From the NCBI RefSeq assembly GCF_007679965.1, contig NZ_VEHL01000004.1, forward strand, positions 62,001-126,000: a stretch of DNA of 64,000 nt, written 5' to 3'. A model generated the notes under the pieces. The model was not told the origin of the DNA. It was given only the letters and a program-made list of their open reading frames with translations, and made no database searches. The translations under genes were made by a program, and so were the position numbers. Source of the DNA: Bordetella genomosp. 13. GTDB taxonomy: Bacteria; Pseudomonadota; Gammaproteobacteria; Burkholderiales; Burkholderiaceae_B. Shown one piece after another: positions 8,687 through 18,458 of this stretch (the stretch's first letter is position 1; every line of letters starts with the position of its first letter).

Positions 8687-9673
8687 TCAGTCCCGCGGCG
8701 TCATCGCCAGCGCCAGGTCGAACGCCGCCACCAGCGAGGCATGGTCCGCCACGCCTTGCCAGGCGATGTCGAACGCCGTGCCGTGGTCGACGCTGGTGCG
8801 CACGAAGGGCAGCCCCACGGTGACGTTCACCCCGTGGTCCACGCCCAGGTACTTCACGGGGATCAGCCCCTGGTCGTGATATTGCGCGACCACGATGTCG
8901 AACTCGCCGCGGCGCGCTCGCATGAAGATGGTGTCGCCGGGCCAGGGGCCCGAGGCGTCCAGTCCTTCCGCGCGGGCCTGCGCGATGGCGGGCGCGATGA
9001 CGTCGATGTCCTCGCGGCCGAACTTGCCGTCCTCGCCCGCATGGGGATTCAGTCCCGCCACGGCGATGCGCGGCCGGGCGATGCCCATCTGGCGGCAGGC
9101 GCGGTCGGCCAGCCGGATGGCACGCGCCTCGGCCGCGGGCGTGATGCGTGCGGGCACGTCCGCCAGCGCCACGTGGATGGTGACCAGCAGCACGCGCAGC
9201 TCGTCATTGGCCAGCATCATCGCGTAGTCGGCGGTGTGCGACTTTTCGGCCAGGATCTCGGTATGGCCCGGCTGGTCGATTCCGGCCAGGTGCATGGAAT
9301 GCTTGTTCAGCGGCGCCGTGACGATGGCGCGCAGCGCGCCGGCCTGGGCGTCGTCGATGGCGGCGCAAAGATAGGCATAGGCCGCCGCGCCGGCCGCCGC
9401 GCTGACCTTGCCCACGGGCAGGTCGGCGGGCAGGGCGGTATGACATGCCACGACCTCGAGGCGTCCCGCCTCGCAGCGGGCCCGGCGCACCGAGTCGATC
9501 TCGACCACCTCGACGCGGGCGCCCAGCAGCTGCGCCGCGCGGCGCAGCGCGCCGGCATCGCCGTAGACCACCGTCGGCGCCCCCAGTCCCTGGGCATACG
9601 CCTTGACGATGATCTCCGGCCCGATGCCCGCGGCATCGCCCATGGTGAAGCCGACGGGCGCGTCGTGGCCCAT
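8687..9673 (-). CDS. pdxA: 4-hydroxythreonine-4-phosphate dehydrogenase family (PdxA)
   Basis: NAD-dependent metal enzyme; true PdxA oxidises 4-hydroxythreonine 4-phosphate in pyridoxal phosphate synthesis, while PdxA2 paralogues act on related sugar-acid phosphates. The 328-residue product starts MGHDAPVGFTMGDAAGIGPE and shows the family motifs TAPLNKHSMHLAG, GHTEIL, GLNPHAGEDGKFG and VAQYHDQGLIPVK, including the metal-binding His residues. Its start is only two bases after the phoH stop, so it is probably translated from the phoH transcript, while it converges on the GntR/Bug/RraA island. The first role is the default; the neighbourhood leaves the paralogue option open. Confidence 0.85.
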   Translation of the reverse strand: MGHDAPVGFTMGDAAGIGPEIIVKAYAQGLGAPTVVYGDAGALRRAAQLLGARVEVVEIDSVRRARCEAGRLEVVACHTALPADLPVGKVSAAAGAAAYAYLCAAIDDAQAGALRAIVTAPLNKHSMHLAGIDQPGHTEILAEKSHTADYAMMLANDELRVLLVTIHVALADVPARITPAAEARAIRLADRACRQMGIARPRIAVAGLNPHAGEDGKFGREDIDVIAPAIAQARAEGLDASGPWPGDTIFMRARRGEFDIVVAQYHDQGLIPVKYLGVDHGVNVTVGLPFVRTSVDHGTAFDIAWQGVADHASLVAAFDLALAMTPRD

Positions 9674-9675
9674 GG

Positions 9676-11406
9676 CTACAGCACGTCGCCCGCGTAGTCG
9701 GCCAGGCGCGAGCGTTCGCCGCGCTGCAGGGTGATATGCCCCGCGTGCGGCCAGCCCTTGAAGCGGTCGACCACGAAGGTCAGGCCCGAACTGCCCTCGG
9801 TGAGGTAGGGCGTGTCGATCTGCGCCACGTTGCCCAGGCAGACCACCTTGGTGCCCGGGCCCGCGCGCGTGACCAGCGTCTTCATCTGCTTGGGCGTCAG
9901 GTTCTGCGCCTCGTCGATGATCAGGTACTTGTTCAGGAAGGTGCGGCCTCGCATGAAGTTCAGCGACTTCACCTTGATGCGCGAACGGATCAGGTCCATC
10001 GTGGCCGCGCGGCCCCAGTCGCCGCTGCCTTCGCCGTCGCCCATGTTGAGCACGTCGAGGTTGTCCTCGAGCGCGCCCATCCAGGGCATCATCTTCTCTT
10101 CCTCGGTGCCCGGCAGGAAGCCGATGTCCTCGCCCACCGGTACCGTGACGCGGGTCATGATGATTTCGGTGTAGCGCTTGGTCTCCAGCACCTGGGTGAT
10201 GCCGGCGGCCAGGGCCAGCAGCGTCTTGCCGGTGCCCGCCTGGCCCAGCAGCGAGATGAAGTCGCACTCGGGATTCATCAGCAGGTTCAGCGCGAAGTTC
10301 TGTTCGCGGTTGCGCGCGGTGATGCCCCAGACGTTGTTCTTGCCGTGCGTGTAGTCGCGCAGCGTGGCCAGCACGGCCGTCTTGCCGCTGACCTCGCGCA
10401 CCTGCGCGTACAGCGGCATCTGGCCTTCGAAGAACACGAACTGGTTGACCATGAACTGCGAGCACAGCGGGCCGCGGATGCGGTAGAACGTCGTGCCGCC
10501 CTGCTGCCACGACTCGACGTCCTTGCCGTGGCGGTTCCAGAAGTCCTCGGGCAGCTGCATCACGCCCGTGTACATCAGGTCGCTGTCTTCCAGGACGTGG
10601 TCGTTGTAGTAGTCCTCGGCCAGCATGCCCAGCGCGCGCGCCTTCAGGCGCATGTTGATGTCCTTGGACACCAGCACGACCTCGCGCTGCGGATACTTCT
10701 CCTGCAGGGCGCGCACCACGCCCAGGATCTGGTTGTCGGCCTTGCCCATGGGCAGGTCGGCGGGCAGGGTGCTGTGGATGGCCGTGGTCTGGAACATCAG
10801 GCGGCCGGTGGCGTCCTTGTTGCCCAGCGCGGACAGCGGCAGGCCGTCGTCCAGGTTGGAGATGTCCTGCACCAGCGAATCCAGAGAACGGCTGACCTGG
10901 CGGGCGTTGCGCGCCACCTCGGACATGCCCTTCTTCTGGTGGTCGAGCTCTTCCAGCGTCATCATCGGCAGGAAGATGTCGTGCTCCTCGAAGCGGAACA
11001 GCGAGCTGGGGTCGTGCAGCAGCACGTTGGTGTCCAGCACGAACAGCTTGCGCACGGCCGATTGCGCGGCCGTCTTCGACTTGCGCGGGGCGGCCGCGGG
11101 CGTCGCGGCGGACGGGGCAGCCGGCGCCTGCGCCTTGCCGGCGCGCGGCGCGGCGGGCTGCCGCGCGGTGGCGGGCCTGGCCGGCTTCTGGGCCGGAACG
11201 GTGGCCGGCATGTCCAGCGCCTCGAGCACCTCGTCGTCCTCGACGGGGGCGCGCAGCGCGGCCATGCCGGCCAGTTCGGGTTGCACAGACAGATTGCCGG
11301 CGGCAGCGGGTTTCTCGGTACGGACGGATGCTCGGGCGGCTTCGCCCTTCGGGAAGGTCAGGATGGCTGCGGGGCGGGTGGGCAACTTCGGAAGCGGCAT
11401 ACGCAT
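9676..11406 (-). CDS. PhoH-family protein with N-terminal PIN domain
   Basis: PIN-PhoH fusion (PhoH2/YlaK type), a proposed RNA helicase-RNase. An Ala/Pro-rich linker (residues about 20-115) precedes a PIN nuclease domain starting at LFVLDTNVLLHDP (about 121-133). The PhoH ATPase has Walker A LLGQAGTGKT (386-395) and Walker B KYLIIDEAQN (493-502). At 576 residues it is longer than plain PhoH (about 350), consistent with the fusion. GTG 11409, ATG 11406 and ATG 11400 are all possible starts; AGGAG sits best for 11406. pdxA follows two bases after the stop. Confidence 0.9.
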   Translation of the reverse strand: MRMPLPKLPTRPAAILTFPKGEAARASVRTEKPAAAGNLSVQPELAGMAALRAPVEDDEVLEALDMPATVPAQKPARPATARQPAAPRAGKAQAPAAPSAATPAAAPRKSKTAAQSAVRKLFVLDTNVLLHDPSSLFRFEEHDIFLPMMTLEELDHQKKGMSEVARNARQVSRSLDSLVQDISNLDDGLPLSALGNKDATGRLMFQTTAIHSTLPADLPMGKADNQILGVVRALQEKYPQREVVLVSKDINMRLKARALGMLAEDYYNDHVLEDSDLMYTGVMQLPEDFWNRHGKDVESWQQGGTTFYRIRGPLCSQFMVNQFVFFEGQMPLYAQVREVSGKTAVLATLRDYTHGKNNVWGITARNREQNFALNLLMNPECDFISLLGQAGTGKTLLALAAGITQVLETKRYTEIIMTRVTVPVGEDIGFLPGTEEEKMMPWMGALEDNLDVLNMGDGEGSGDWGRAATMDLIRSRIKVKSLNFMRGRTFLNKYLIIDEAQNLTPKQMKTLVTRAGPGTKVVCLGNVAQIDTPYLTEGSSGLTFVVDRFKGWPHAGHITLQRGERSRLADYAGDVL

Positions 11407-11484
11407 CACTCTCCTGTGTGGGCTATGGGCCCTGGGCGGCTACGAGACCTGGAAAACGGGACCTGCGGGTTGCTGCGGGGAACG

Positions 11485-11949
11485 TCAGCCGATGCTGCGG
11501 GCGGCCTGCAGGACCTCCTTGGCATGGTTGGGGACCTTCACGCCGCGCCACTCCTGCACCAGCACGCCGTAGGCGTCGACCAGGAAGGTGCTGCGCTCGA
11601 TTCCGCGCACCAGCTTGCCGTACATGTTCTTCTGTTTGATGACGCCATACAGGTTGCAGACGTTCTCGTCCGTGTCGGCGATCAGCGGAAAGGGCAGGTC
11701 GTACTTGACGCGGAAATTCTCGTGGGACTTGAGCGAGTCGCGCGAGATGCCGATGACCACCGTGCTGGAGGCGAGGAACTCGCCGTGCGCGTCGCGGAAG
11801 TCCTGGCTCTCGGTGGTGCAGCCGGGCGTGTTGTCCTTGGGATAGAAGTACAGGATCACGGCGCGGCCGCGGCATTGCTCGAGGGACAGCGGCCCGATCG
11901 TGCTTTCGGCGACGAACAGCGGCGCGGGCTTGCCTATCAGGGCGGTCAT
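11485..11949 (-). CDS. bcp: thioredoxin-dependent peroxiredoxin (PrxQ/Bcp)
   Basis: Reduces hydrogen and organic peroxides with electrons from thioredoxin. The 154 residues have the peroxiredoxin core FYPKDNTPGCTTES with peroxidatic Cys44. The Cys five residues later, seen in E. coli Bcp, is absent (Ser-Gln-Asp instead). Cys98 in DENVCNLYG is the other candidate resolving residue, as in Bcp proteins that use a distant Cys. The start overlaps the stop of the upstream gene (TGATG), so the two are translationally coupled. Confidence 0.93.
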   Translation of the reverse strand: MTALIGKPAPLFVAESTIGPLSLEQCRGRAVILYFYPKDNTPGCTTESQDFRDAHGEFLASSTVVIGISRDSLKSHENFRVKYDLPFPLIADTDENVCNLYGVIKQKNMYGKLVRGIERSTFLVDAYGVLVQEWRGVKVPNHAKEVLQAARSIG

Positions 11950-12407
11950 CAGGAAGAGGCTCCGTCGGTGGGGATCAGGGCGACGACCACGCGCCGTCCT
12001 TCAGCCATCAGGATGTTGTAGGTACGGGCGGCGGCTTCGGTATCCATGGCCTCGACCCCGATGCCGGCGGCCAGCAGCGGGCGCAGGACCTCGGGCGGCA
12101 GCATGCGCTGGCGACGGCCCGTGCCGATGAGCAGCACTTCCGGCGCATTGGCGGGGCGGGCGGGCGCGTTGTGCTCGGGCTCGTCCAGGAAGGACATCGG
12201 GTCGCGCGCGGCCAGCGAGATGCCGGCGGCCTGCTGGAGAAGCGCGGAGGTGATGTCGGCCGGCGATCTGGCCGGCCATTCGGCGACCGCGCCTTCGGGG
12301 CCGAAGGCTACCGAATGGGAAAAGCGTACCTGGTTGACCTCGATATAGCCTTCACCATAGGCGGTGACGGTATTGAGCGCCATCGCAGGATCGTTATGCA
12401 GCTTCAA
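11949..12407 (-). CDS. Mth938-like domain protein (DUF498)
   Basis: Small conserved protein of unknown biochemical role, related to the mitochondrial complex I assembly factor NDUFAF3. The 152 residues show the family pattern: [19 protein letters not shown] near the N-terminus, [18 protein letters not shown] in the centre, and [22 protein letters not shown] near the end. The ATG at 12407 keeps the conserved MKLHxD N-terminus; Met9 is a possible internal start. It overlaps the peroxiredoxin start by one base. Confidence 0.85.
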   Translation of the reverse strand: MKLHNDPAMALNTVTAYGEGYIEVNQVRFSHSVAFGPEGAVAEWPARSPADITSALLQQAAGISLAARDPMSFLDEPEHNAPARPANAPEVLLIGTGRRQRMLPPEVLRPLLAAGIGVEAMDTEAAARTYNILMAEGRRVVVALIPTDGASS

Positions 12408-12598
12408 TAAAAACTCCGCTAGACGGTTCGATGATAGCGCATCGCATGGCGCGGCGCCGCAGGGGAATTAAGGGGGCGGGGACGGCTTGTTCCTATTTGC
12501 CGCCCAGCCGTGCTTACGATAGATTACAGGGTTTGCCCGCGAATATTCCCGCGCGCCCTCGTTCTCTTCCCGCCCCATTTTCAGGACCGGTCCCCACC

Positions 12599-13855
12599 AT
12601 GAGGAAGTTCTCCCGCATCGAGCGCCTGCCGCCGTACGTGTTCAACATCACGGCCGAGCTCAAGATGGCGGCGCGCCGCCGCGGCGAGGACATCATCGAC
12701 ATGTCCATGGGCAACCCCGACGGCGCCACGCCCAAGCACATCGTCGACAAGCTGGTCGAGGCCTCCATGCGGCCCACCACGCATGGCTATTCGGTGTCCA
12801 AGGGCATTCCGCGGCTGCGCAAGGCCATCTGCGACTGGTACCAGCGCCGCTACGACGTCCAGTTCGATCCCGACTCCGAAGCCATCGTCACCATCGGCTC
12901 GAAGGAAGGCCTGGCGCACCTGATGCTGGCCACGCTCGACCAGGGCGACACGGTGCTGGTGCCCAATCCCAGCTATCCCATCCACATCTACGGCGCGGTC
13001 ATCGCCGGCGCCAACATCCGTTCGGTGCGCATGACGCCGGGCGTGGACTTCTTCGAGGAACTGGAGCGCGCGGTGCGCGAATCCATTCCCAAGCCCAAGA
13101 TGATGATCCTGGGCTTTCCCAGCAACCCCACCGCGCAGTGCGTCGACCTGGCGTTCTTCGAGCGCGTGGTGGCGCTGGCGCGCGAGCACGACATCCTGGT
13201 GGTGCACGACCTGGCCTATGCCGACATCTGCTTCGACGGCTACGTGGCGCCGTCCATCATGCAGGTGCCCGGCGCGCGCGAGGTCGCGGTCGAGTTCTTC
13301 ACCATGAGCAAGAGCTACAACATGGCCGGCTGGCGCATCGGCTACATGGTGGGCAACCGCGAGCTGGTCAATGCGCTGGCGCGCATCAAGAGCTACCATG
13401 ACTACGGCACCTTCACGCCCATCCAGGTCGCGTCCATCGCGGCGCTGGAGGGCCCGCAGGACTGCGTGAGCGAAGTCGTCGAGCAGTACAAGGCGCGCCG
13501 CGACGTGCTGGCGCGCGGCCTGCACGAGGCAGGCTGGAACGTCGAGGTGCCCAGGGCCTCGATGTACATATGGGCCCGCATCCCCGAGCCCTATCGCGCC
13601 ATGGGCTCGCTCGAGTTCGCCAAGCGCGTGCTGTCCGAGGCCAAGGTCGCCGTCTCGCCCGGCGTGGGCTTCGGCGAATACGGCGACGAGTACGTGCGCT
13701 TCGCGCTCATCGAGAACGAGCAGCGCACCCGCCAGGCGGTGCGCGGCATCAAGGAAATGTTCCGCAAGGACGGACTGCCGGGCGCGTCCGCGCGGCCGTC
13801 CGAAGGACACGCGCCTTCCCGCGGGGAAGGGTCGCGCAGCGACAACGAGGCTTAA
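12599..13855 (+). CDS. alaC: alanine-synthesising aminotransferase, AlaC type
   Basis: Class I PLP aminotransferase that makes alanine from pyruvate and glutamate. The ATG at 12599 ([17 protein letters not shown]) gives 418 residues; the open frame to 12431 reads arginine-rich nonsense. PLP-binding Lys238 lies in [14 protein letters not shown], and the substrate motif [10 protein letters not shown] and the cofactor Asp in HDLAYADI are present. The last 25 residues are a variable proline/serine tail. It starts a run with hom (three bases later) and thrC, so alanine, homoserine and threonine synthesis look co-expressed. Confidence 0.9.
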   Translation: MRKFSRIERLPPYVFNITAELKMAARRRGEDIIDMSMGNPDGATPKHIVDKLVEASMRPTTHGYSVSKGIPRLRKAICDWYQRRYDVQFDPDSEAIVTIGSKEGLAHLMLATLDQGDTVLVPNPSYPIHIYGAVIAGANIRSVRMTPGVDFFEELERAVRESIPKPKMMILGFPSNPTAQCVDLAFFERVVALAREHDILVVHDLAYADICFDGYVAPSIMQVPGAREVAVEFFTMSKSYNMAGWRIGYMVGNRELVNALARIKSYHDYGTFTPIQVASIAALEGPQDCVSEVVEQYKARRDVLARGLHEAGWNVEVPRASMYIWARIPEPYRAMGSLEFAKRVLSEAKVAVSPGVGFGEYGDEYVRFALIENEQRTRQAVRGIKEMFRKDGLPGASARPSEGHAPSRGEGSRSDNEA

Positions 13856-13858
13856 ACC

Positions 13859-15220
13859 ATGATCCAGGCTGTACAACCCCTACACTCCGAGTCCTCCGCG
13901 CCCACGGCGCAGGGCATGCAACCGATGCGAGTCGGCCTCCTGGGCCTGGGCGTGGTGGGCGGCGGCACCTGGACGGTGCTGGCGCGCAACGCCGAGGAAA
14001 TCGCCCGCCGCGCGGGCCGCCGCATCGAGGTCGCGCGCATCGCCGTGCGCGACGTCGAGAAGGCCCGCAGCAAGGTGGGCGAGGGCGTCGAGGTGTCCAC
14101 CGACGGCCACGCGCTGGTGCGCGATCCGCAGATCGACATCGTGGTCGAACTCATCGGTGGCGACACGCTGGCGCGCGAGCTGGTGCTCGAGGCCATCGCG
14201 CAGGGCAAGCACGTGGTCACCGCCAACAAGGCGCTGCTGGCCAAGCACGGCAACGAGATCTTCGCCGCGGCCTCCGAGCGCGGCGTGATGGTTGCGTTCG
14301 AAGCCGCCGTGGCCGGCGGCATCCCCATCATCAAGGCCATCCGCGAGGGCCTCACCGCCAATCGCATCCAGTGGGTGGCCGGCATCATCAACGGCACCAC
14401 CAACTTCATCCTGTCCGAGATGCGCACACGCGGCCTGCCGTTCGCCGACGTGCTGGCCGAAGCCCAGCGCCTGGGCTACGCCGAAGCCGATCCCACCTTC
14501 GACGTCGAGGGCGTGGACGCCGCGCACAAGCTGACGCTGCTGGCTTCGCTGGCCTTCGGCGTGCCGGTGCAGTTCAATCGCGCGCACATCGAAGGCATCT
14601 CGCAGCTGGCCCAGGAAGACATCGGCCACGCCGAGAAGCTGGGCTACCGCATCAAGCTGCTGGGCATCACCAAACGCCGCGCCGAGGGCATCGAGCTGCG
14701 CGTGCATCCGGCCCTGGTGCCCGCCGAGCGCCTGCTGGCCAACGTCGAGGGCGCGATGAACGCGGTGCTGGTGCGCGGCGATGCCGTGGGCCCGACGCTG
14801 TACTACGGCCAGGGCGCCGGCGAAGAGCCCACCGCCTCGGCGGTGGTGGCCGACCTGGTCGACGTCACCCGCCTGCACACCGCCGATCCGGGCAACCGCG
14901 TGCCGCACCTGGCGTTCCAGCCCGATGCGCTGTCCGACGTGCAGATCCTGCCGATCGAGCAGGTCAGCACGTCCTATTACCTGCGCGTGCGCGTCGACGA
15001 CCAGCCCGGCGTGCTGGCCGACATCGCGCGCATTCTTGCCGACCGCGGCATCTCCATCGGCTCCATGATCCAGCAGCCGTCGCACATCGGCGGCGCCGAT
15101 CTCATCTTCCTGACGCACGAGGCGCTGGAAGGGGACGTCGACCAGGCCATCGCCAGCATCGAGTCCACCTCCTTCGTCCGTTCCAAGGTCACGCGCCTGC
15201 GCATCGAGCACCTGGCCTGA
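13859..15220 (+). CDS. hom: homoserine dehydrogenase
   Basis: Reduces aspartate semialdehyde to homoserine, the branch point to threonine and methionine. The Rossmann motif GLLGLGVVGGGT, the catalytic NGTTNFIL segment, YAEADPTFDVEG, and a C-terminal ACT domain (about residues 370-445, RVDDQPGVLADIARIL) are present. The ACT domain is where threonine usually feeds back. The ATG at 13859 has GAGG eight bases upstream and gives 453 residues. An internal ATG at 13916 would give 434 residues, nearer the usual length, and cannot be excluded. It is coupled to alaC by a three-base gap. Confidence 0.95.
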   Translation: MIQAVQPLHSESSAPTAQGMQPMRVGLLGLGVVGGGTWTVLARNAEEIARRAGRRIEVARIAVRDVEKARSKVGEGVEVSTDGHALVRDPQIDIVVELIGGDTLARELVLEAIAQGKHVVTANKALLAKHGNEIFAAASERGVMVAFEAAVAGGIPIIKAIREGLTANRIQWVAGIINGTTNFILSEMRTRGLPFADVLAEAQRLGYAEADPTFDVEGVDAAHKLTLLASLAFGVPVQFNRAHIEGISQLAQEDIGHAEKLGYRIKLLGITKRRAEGIELRVHPALVPAERLLANVEGAMNAVLVRGDAVGPTLYYGQGAGEEPTASAVVADLVDVTRLHTADPGNRVPHLAFQPDALSDVQILPIEQVSTSYYLRVRVDDQPGVLADIARILADRGISIGSMIQQPSHIGGADLIFLTHEALEGDVDQAIASIESTSFVRSKVTRLRIEHLA

Positions 15221-15289
15221 CCCGCGTTCAACCGTCTTGCGCCCCGCGAGGGGCGCGCCAGCCTTTCGGGGCTGCCCAGCGAGGCTGAC

Positions 15290-16699
15290 ATGAAGTACGT
15301 ATCCACCCGCGGCGGCATGGCCCCGCAAGCCTTCTCCGACATCCTGCTCGAGGGCCTGGCGCCCGACGGCGGCCTGGCCGTGCCCGGGACCCTGCCGCGC
15401 GTCGACGCGGCCACGCTCGAATCCTGGCGCGGCCTGTCGTACGCCGACCTGGCGTTCGAGGTGCTGTCGCGCTTCGCCACCGACATCCCGGCCGACGACC
15501 TGCGCGGCCTGACCCGCGCGGCCTATCGCCAGGGCGTCTTCAACAGCGAGGACATCGTGCCGCTGCGTCCGCTGTCCGACGGGCTGCACCTGCTGGGCCT
15601 GTCCGAGGGCCCCACGCTGGCCTTCAAGGACATGGCCATGCAGTTCCTGGGCCAGGTCTTCGAGTACGTGCTCACGCGCCGCGGCACCACGCTGAACATC
15701 CTGGGCGCCACATCCGGCGACACGGGGTCCGCGGCCGAGTACGCCCTGCGCGGCAAGCGCGGCGTGGCCGTGTTCATGCTGTCGCCGCACGGCCGCATGA
15801 GCGCCTTCCAGCGTGCGCAGATGTATTCGCTGCAGGACGAGAACATCCACAACATCGCCGTGCATGGCGTATTCGACGAGGCCCAGGACATCGTCAAAGC
15901 CCTGTCCAGCGACCTGCAGTTCAAGACGCGCTGGCGCCTGGGTGCGGTCAACTCCATCAACTGGGCGCGCATCGCGTCGCAGGTGGTGTACTACTTCCGC
16001 GGCTGGCTGGCCGCCACCACCGGCGCCGGCCAGCAGGTGTCGTTCGCCGTGCCCTCGGGCAATTTCGGCAACATCCTGTCGGGCCACATCGCCCGCCGCA
16101 TGGGCCTGCCGATCCGCCGCCTGGTGCTGGCCACCAACGAGAACAACGTGCTGGAGGAATTCTTCCGGACGGGCATCTATCGTCCGCGCGCCCCGGCCCA
16201 GACCTACGCCACCTCCAGCCCGTCGATGGACATCTCGCGCGCGTCCAACTTCGAGCGCTTCGTCTACGACCTGGTGGATGCCGATCCGGAGCGCGTGAAG
16301 GCCCTGTGGGCCGACCTGGCACGCGACGGCCAGTTCGATCTCTCGGACCAGCTGTCGCGCTTCGACGCCGACCACGGCTTCGTGGCGGGCGCAAGCACGC
16401 ATGCCGACCGCCTGTCCACCATCAAGTCCACGTACGACACGTGCGGCGTGCTGATCGACCCGCACACCGCCGACGGCGTGAAGGTGGCGCGCCAGTACAT
16501 CGAGCCGGGCATCCCCATGCTGGTGCTGGAGACCGCGCTGCCGGCCAAGTTCTCCGAGACCATCGAGGCCGCGCTGGGCCAGCCCGCGCCGCCGCCGGCC
16601 GCGCTCGCCAACCTGGAGTCGCTGCCGCAGCGCGTCACCGTGCTGGATTGCGATACGGTGTCGGTGCGGCGCTACATCGAAGACCACGCCAAAGTGTAA
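15290..16699 (+). CDS. thrC: threonine synthase
   Basis: PLP enzyme that converts O-phosphohomoserine to threonine. The 469 residues match the long (fungal/proteobacterial class 2) form, with PLP Lys113 in TLAFKDMAMQF and the phosphate-binding loop GATSGDTGSAAEYA. The N-terminal MKYVSTRGGMAPQAF and the FAVPSGNFGN segment are diagnostic. It follows hom after 69 bases that contain a small GC hairpin (15239-15256), without a T run or a threonine-rich leader peptide. Confidence 0.96.
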   Translation: MKYVSTRGGMAPQAFSDILLEGLAPDGGLAVPGTLPRVDAATLESWRGLSYADLAFEVLSRFATDIPADDLRGLTRAAYRQGVFNSEDIVPLRPLSDGLHLLGLSEGPTLAFKDMAMQFLGQVFEYVLTRRGTTLNILGATSGDTGSAAEYALRGKRGVAVFMLSPHGRMSAFQRAQMYSLQDENIHNIAVHGVFDEAQDIVKALSSDLQFKTRWRLGAVNSINWARIASQVVYYFRGWLAATTGAGQQVSFAVPSGNFGNILSGHIARRMGLPIRRLVLATNENNVLEEFFRTGIYRPRAPAQTYATSSPSMDISRASNFERFVYDLVDADPERVKALWADLARDGQFDLSDQLSRFDADHGFVAGASTHADRLSTIKSTYDTCGVLIDPHTADGVKVARQYIEPGIPMLVLETALPAKFSETIEAALGQPAPPPAALANLESLPQRVTVLDCDTVSVRRYIEDHAKV

Positions 16700-16852
16700 G
16701 ACTTCGGTACGCGGGCCTTGGATTCCCCGGGCCGGGGATACAAGGCCTGACATACCCGGGCAGGCTTTACATTTTCCAGACATCCGGTCACGGTAGCGAG
16801 GCCGGGCCGCCTCTACAGTGGAGTCACCCTCATGACAACACACGGAGGCTTT

Positions 16853-17074
16853 ATGAGCCCGAAAACCCTGATGATGGTAATCGCCGTCTCCAGCATGGCG
16901 GTGTTGGCCGGCTGCTCCACGCCGACCATCATCCACAAGAACGACGGTACGCAGATCACCACCGCCGATCGGCCGAAGTACAACGACGACAGCGGCTTCT
17001 ACGAATACAACCAGGGTGGACGCGTCATCCGCGTCAACAAGGATGACGTGAAGTCCATCGAGGACGTCGACTGA
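16853..17074 (+). CDS. YgdI/YgdR-type small lipoprotein (DUF903)
   Basis: Small outer-membrane-type lipoprotein. The ATG at 16853 lies four bases after GGAGG and gives 73 residues; the ATG at 16832 is in frame but would put that site inside the gene. The signal peptide ends in the lipobox VLAGC. The mature part has the DUF903 pattern IIHKNDGTQITTADRPKYND followed by GRVIRVNKDDVKSIED, an SH3-like fold. Function is unknown even in E. coli. It is convergent with fbp across a long terminator hairpin. Confidence 0.85.
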   Translation: MSPKTLMMVIAVSSMAVLAGCSTPTIIHKNDGTQITTADRPKYNDDSGFYEYNQGGRVIRVNKDDVKSIEDVD

Positions 17075-17142
17075 CGCGACGTCCGGCCAGCGCCATCGCC
17101 GGCCATGGGGCCGCGCCCATTGCGGTGCGCGCCCGGCAAGGC

Positions 17143-17182
17143 CAGGGCCCGCGGATCACGCCGACGTGATCCGCGGGCCCTG
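17143..17182. terminator. 18-bp perfect hairpin between the lipoprotein gene and fbp
   Basis: An uninterrupted 18-bp stem (17143-17160 with 17165-17182, loop CCGA) sits between two convergent genes, ending six bases from the fbp stop. It lacks a strong T run on either side but is the obvious barrier for both transcripts. Confidence 0.7.
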
Positions 17183-17187
17183 TGTCT

Positions 17188-18213
17188 TCATGCCTTCGAG
17201 GCGGCCTCGGCGTGGTACTTGCCCACGCGCTCCACTTCGTTCTTCGAGCCCAGGATCACGCTGACGCGCTGGTGCAGCTTCTCGGGCTGCACGTCCAGGA
17301 TGCGCTGCGTGCCGGTGATGGCCGCGCCGCCCGCCTGCTCGATCAGCATGCTCATGGGGTTGGCTTCGTACATCAGGCGCAGCTTGCCCGCCTTGCCCGG
17401 TTCGCGGGCATCCCAGGGGTACATGAAGATACCGCCGCGGGTCAGGATGCGATGCACGTCGGTGACCATCGAGGCCACCCAGCGCATGTTGTAGTCCTTG
17501 CCCAGCGGGCCGGTGGTGCCGGCCAGGCATTCGTCGATGTAGCGGCGCACCGGCGGCGCCCAGTGGCGCATGTTCGACATGTTGATGGCGAACTCCTTGG
17601 TGTCTTCCGGCACGCGCATGCTTTCGTGCGTCAGCACCCAGGAACCCATCTCGCGGTCCAGCGTGAAGCCCACCACGCCGTTGCCCACGGTCAGCACCAG
17701 CATGCTTTGCGGGCCGTACACCGCGTAGCCCGCAGCCACCTGCTGGCTGCCCGGCTGCAGGAAGTCCTGCTCGGTGATGGGCGTGGCGCCGTCCACGGTG
17801 TGCGGGGCGCGCAGCACCGAGAAGATGGTACCGATCGACACGTTGACGTCGATGTTCGACGAGCCGTCCAGGGGATCGAACAGCAGCAGGTATTCGCCCT
17901 TGGGATAGCGGTTCGGGATGGGATGGACGGTTTCCATCTCTTCAGAGGCCATGGCGGCCAGGTGGCCGCCCCATTCGTTGGCTTCCAGCAGGATCTCGTT
18001 GGACAGCACGTCCAGCTTCTTCTGCACTTCGCCCTGGACGTTCTCGCTTTCCAGGCTGCCGAGCACGCCGCCCAGCGCGCCCTTGCTGACGGCGTGGCTG
18101 ATGGCCTTGCAGGCGCGCGCCACCACTTCGATGAGCAGCCGGACCTCGGGCTGCACCTGTTCGGCCGAACGCTGCTGTTCGACCAGGTATTGAGTGAGGG
18201 TTTTGCGTTTCAT
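17188..18213 (-). CDS. fbp: fructose-1,6-bisphosphatase class I
   Basis: Mg-dependent hydrolysis of fructose 1,6-bisphosphate to fructose 6-phosphate, the committed step of gluconeogenesis. The 341 residues carry the metal site FDPLDGSSN (112-120), ASEEME upstream of it, and the substrate loop around [11 protein letters not shown]. The start [13 protein letters not shown] is preceded by an AGGAG site on the minus strand. The 5' side faces a 530-base gene-free stretch holding two palindromic elements, which could affect its expression. Confidence 0.96.
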   Translation of the reverse strand: MKRKTLTQYLVEQQRSAEQVQPEVRLLIEVVARACKAISHAVSKGALGGVLGSLESENVQGEVQKKLDVLSNEILLEANEWGGHLAAMASEEMETVHPIPNRYPKGEYLLLFDPLDGSSNIDVNVSIGTIFSVLRAPHTVDGATPITEQDFLQPGSQQVAAGYAVYGPQSMLVLTVGNGVVGFTLDREMGSWVLTHESMRVPEDTKEFAINMSNMRHWAPPVRRYIDECLAGTTGPLGKDYNMRWVASMVTDVHRILTRGGIFMYPWDAREPGKAGKLRLMYEANPMSMLIEQAGGAAITGTQRILDVQPEKLHQRVSVILGSKNEVERVGKYHAEAASKA

Positions 18214-18294
18214 TGATTCTCCTGTCTTGATCGGTGGAGGGGTATTCGGGTGAGTCTGGTGTTCTTGATGTGAATCTGGTGGGTTCTTCAGGCG

Positions 18295-18424
18295 CCTGGG
18301 GATGCCAATGGGGTCGAGCCGGCCAAGTCGTTCGGCTCGGGCGCGCCATCAGGCGCCCTCGGTCCCGCTACGCGGGACTCCCCCGCCTCCAATTGGCCGG
18401 CTCGACCCCATTGGCCTCCCCAGG
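18295..18424 (+). repeat. palindromic element, copy A
   Basis: Two 32-base arms (18295-18326 and 18393-18424) are reverse complements with one mismatch. They enclose a 66-base core. The core holds the shared block GCGCGCCATCAGGCGCCC (18341-18358), a 7-bp hairpin with loop TAC (GTCCCGC/GCGGGAC), and the CCTCCAATTGGCC edge. Copies B and C have the same core but completely different arm sequences. It lies 81 bases upstream of the fbp start. No protein is encoded. Confidence 0.85.
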
Positions 18425-18458
18425 CTCGCAACGTCTCTGGTTCAAATGATCTCTCGTT

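Noticed and set aside
12431..12598. N-terminal extension of AlaC
   Set aside because: The 56 extra codons are Arg/Pro-rich and upstream of the conserved [16 protein letters not shown] start.
15221..15289. Threonine attenuator between hom and thrC
   Set aside because: The hairpin there has no T run and no Thr/Ile-rich leader peptide is present.
13880..16936. Open frame of more than 1,000 codons antisense to hom and thrC
   Set aside because: It mirrors the codon pattern of two certain genes on the other strand, has no domain, and is Arg/His/Gly-rich as expected for the reverse frame of GC-rich coding DNA.
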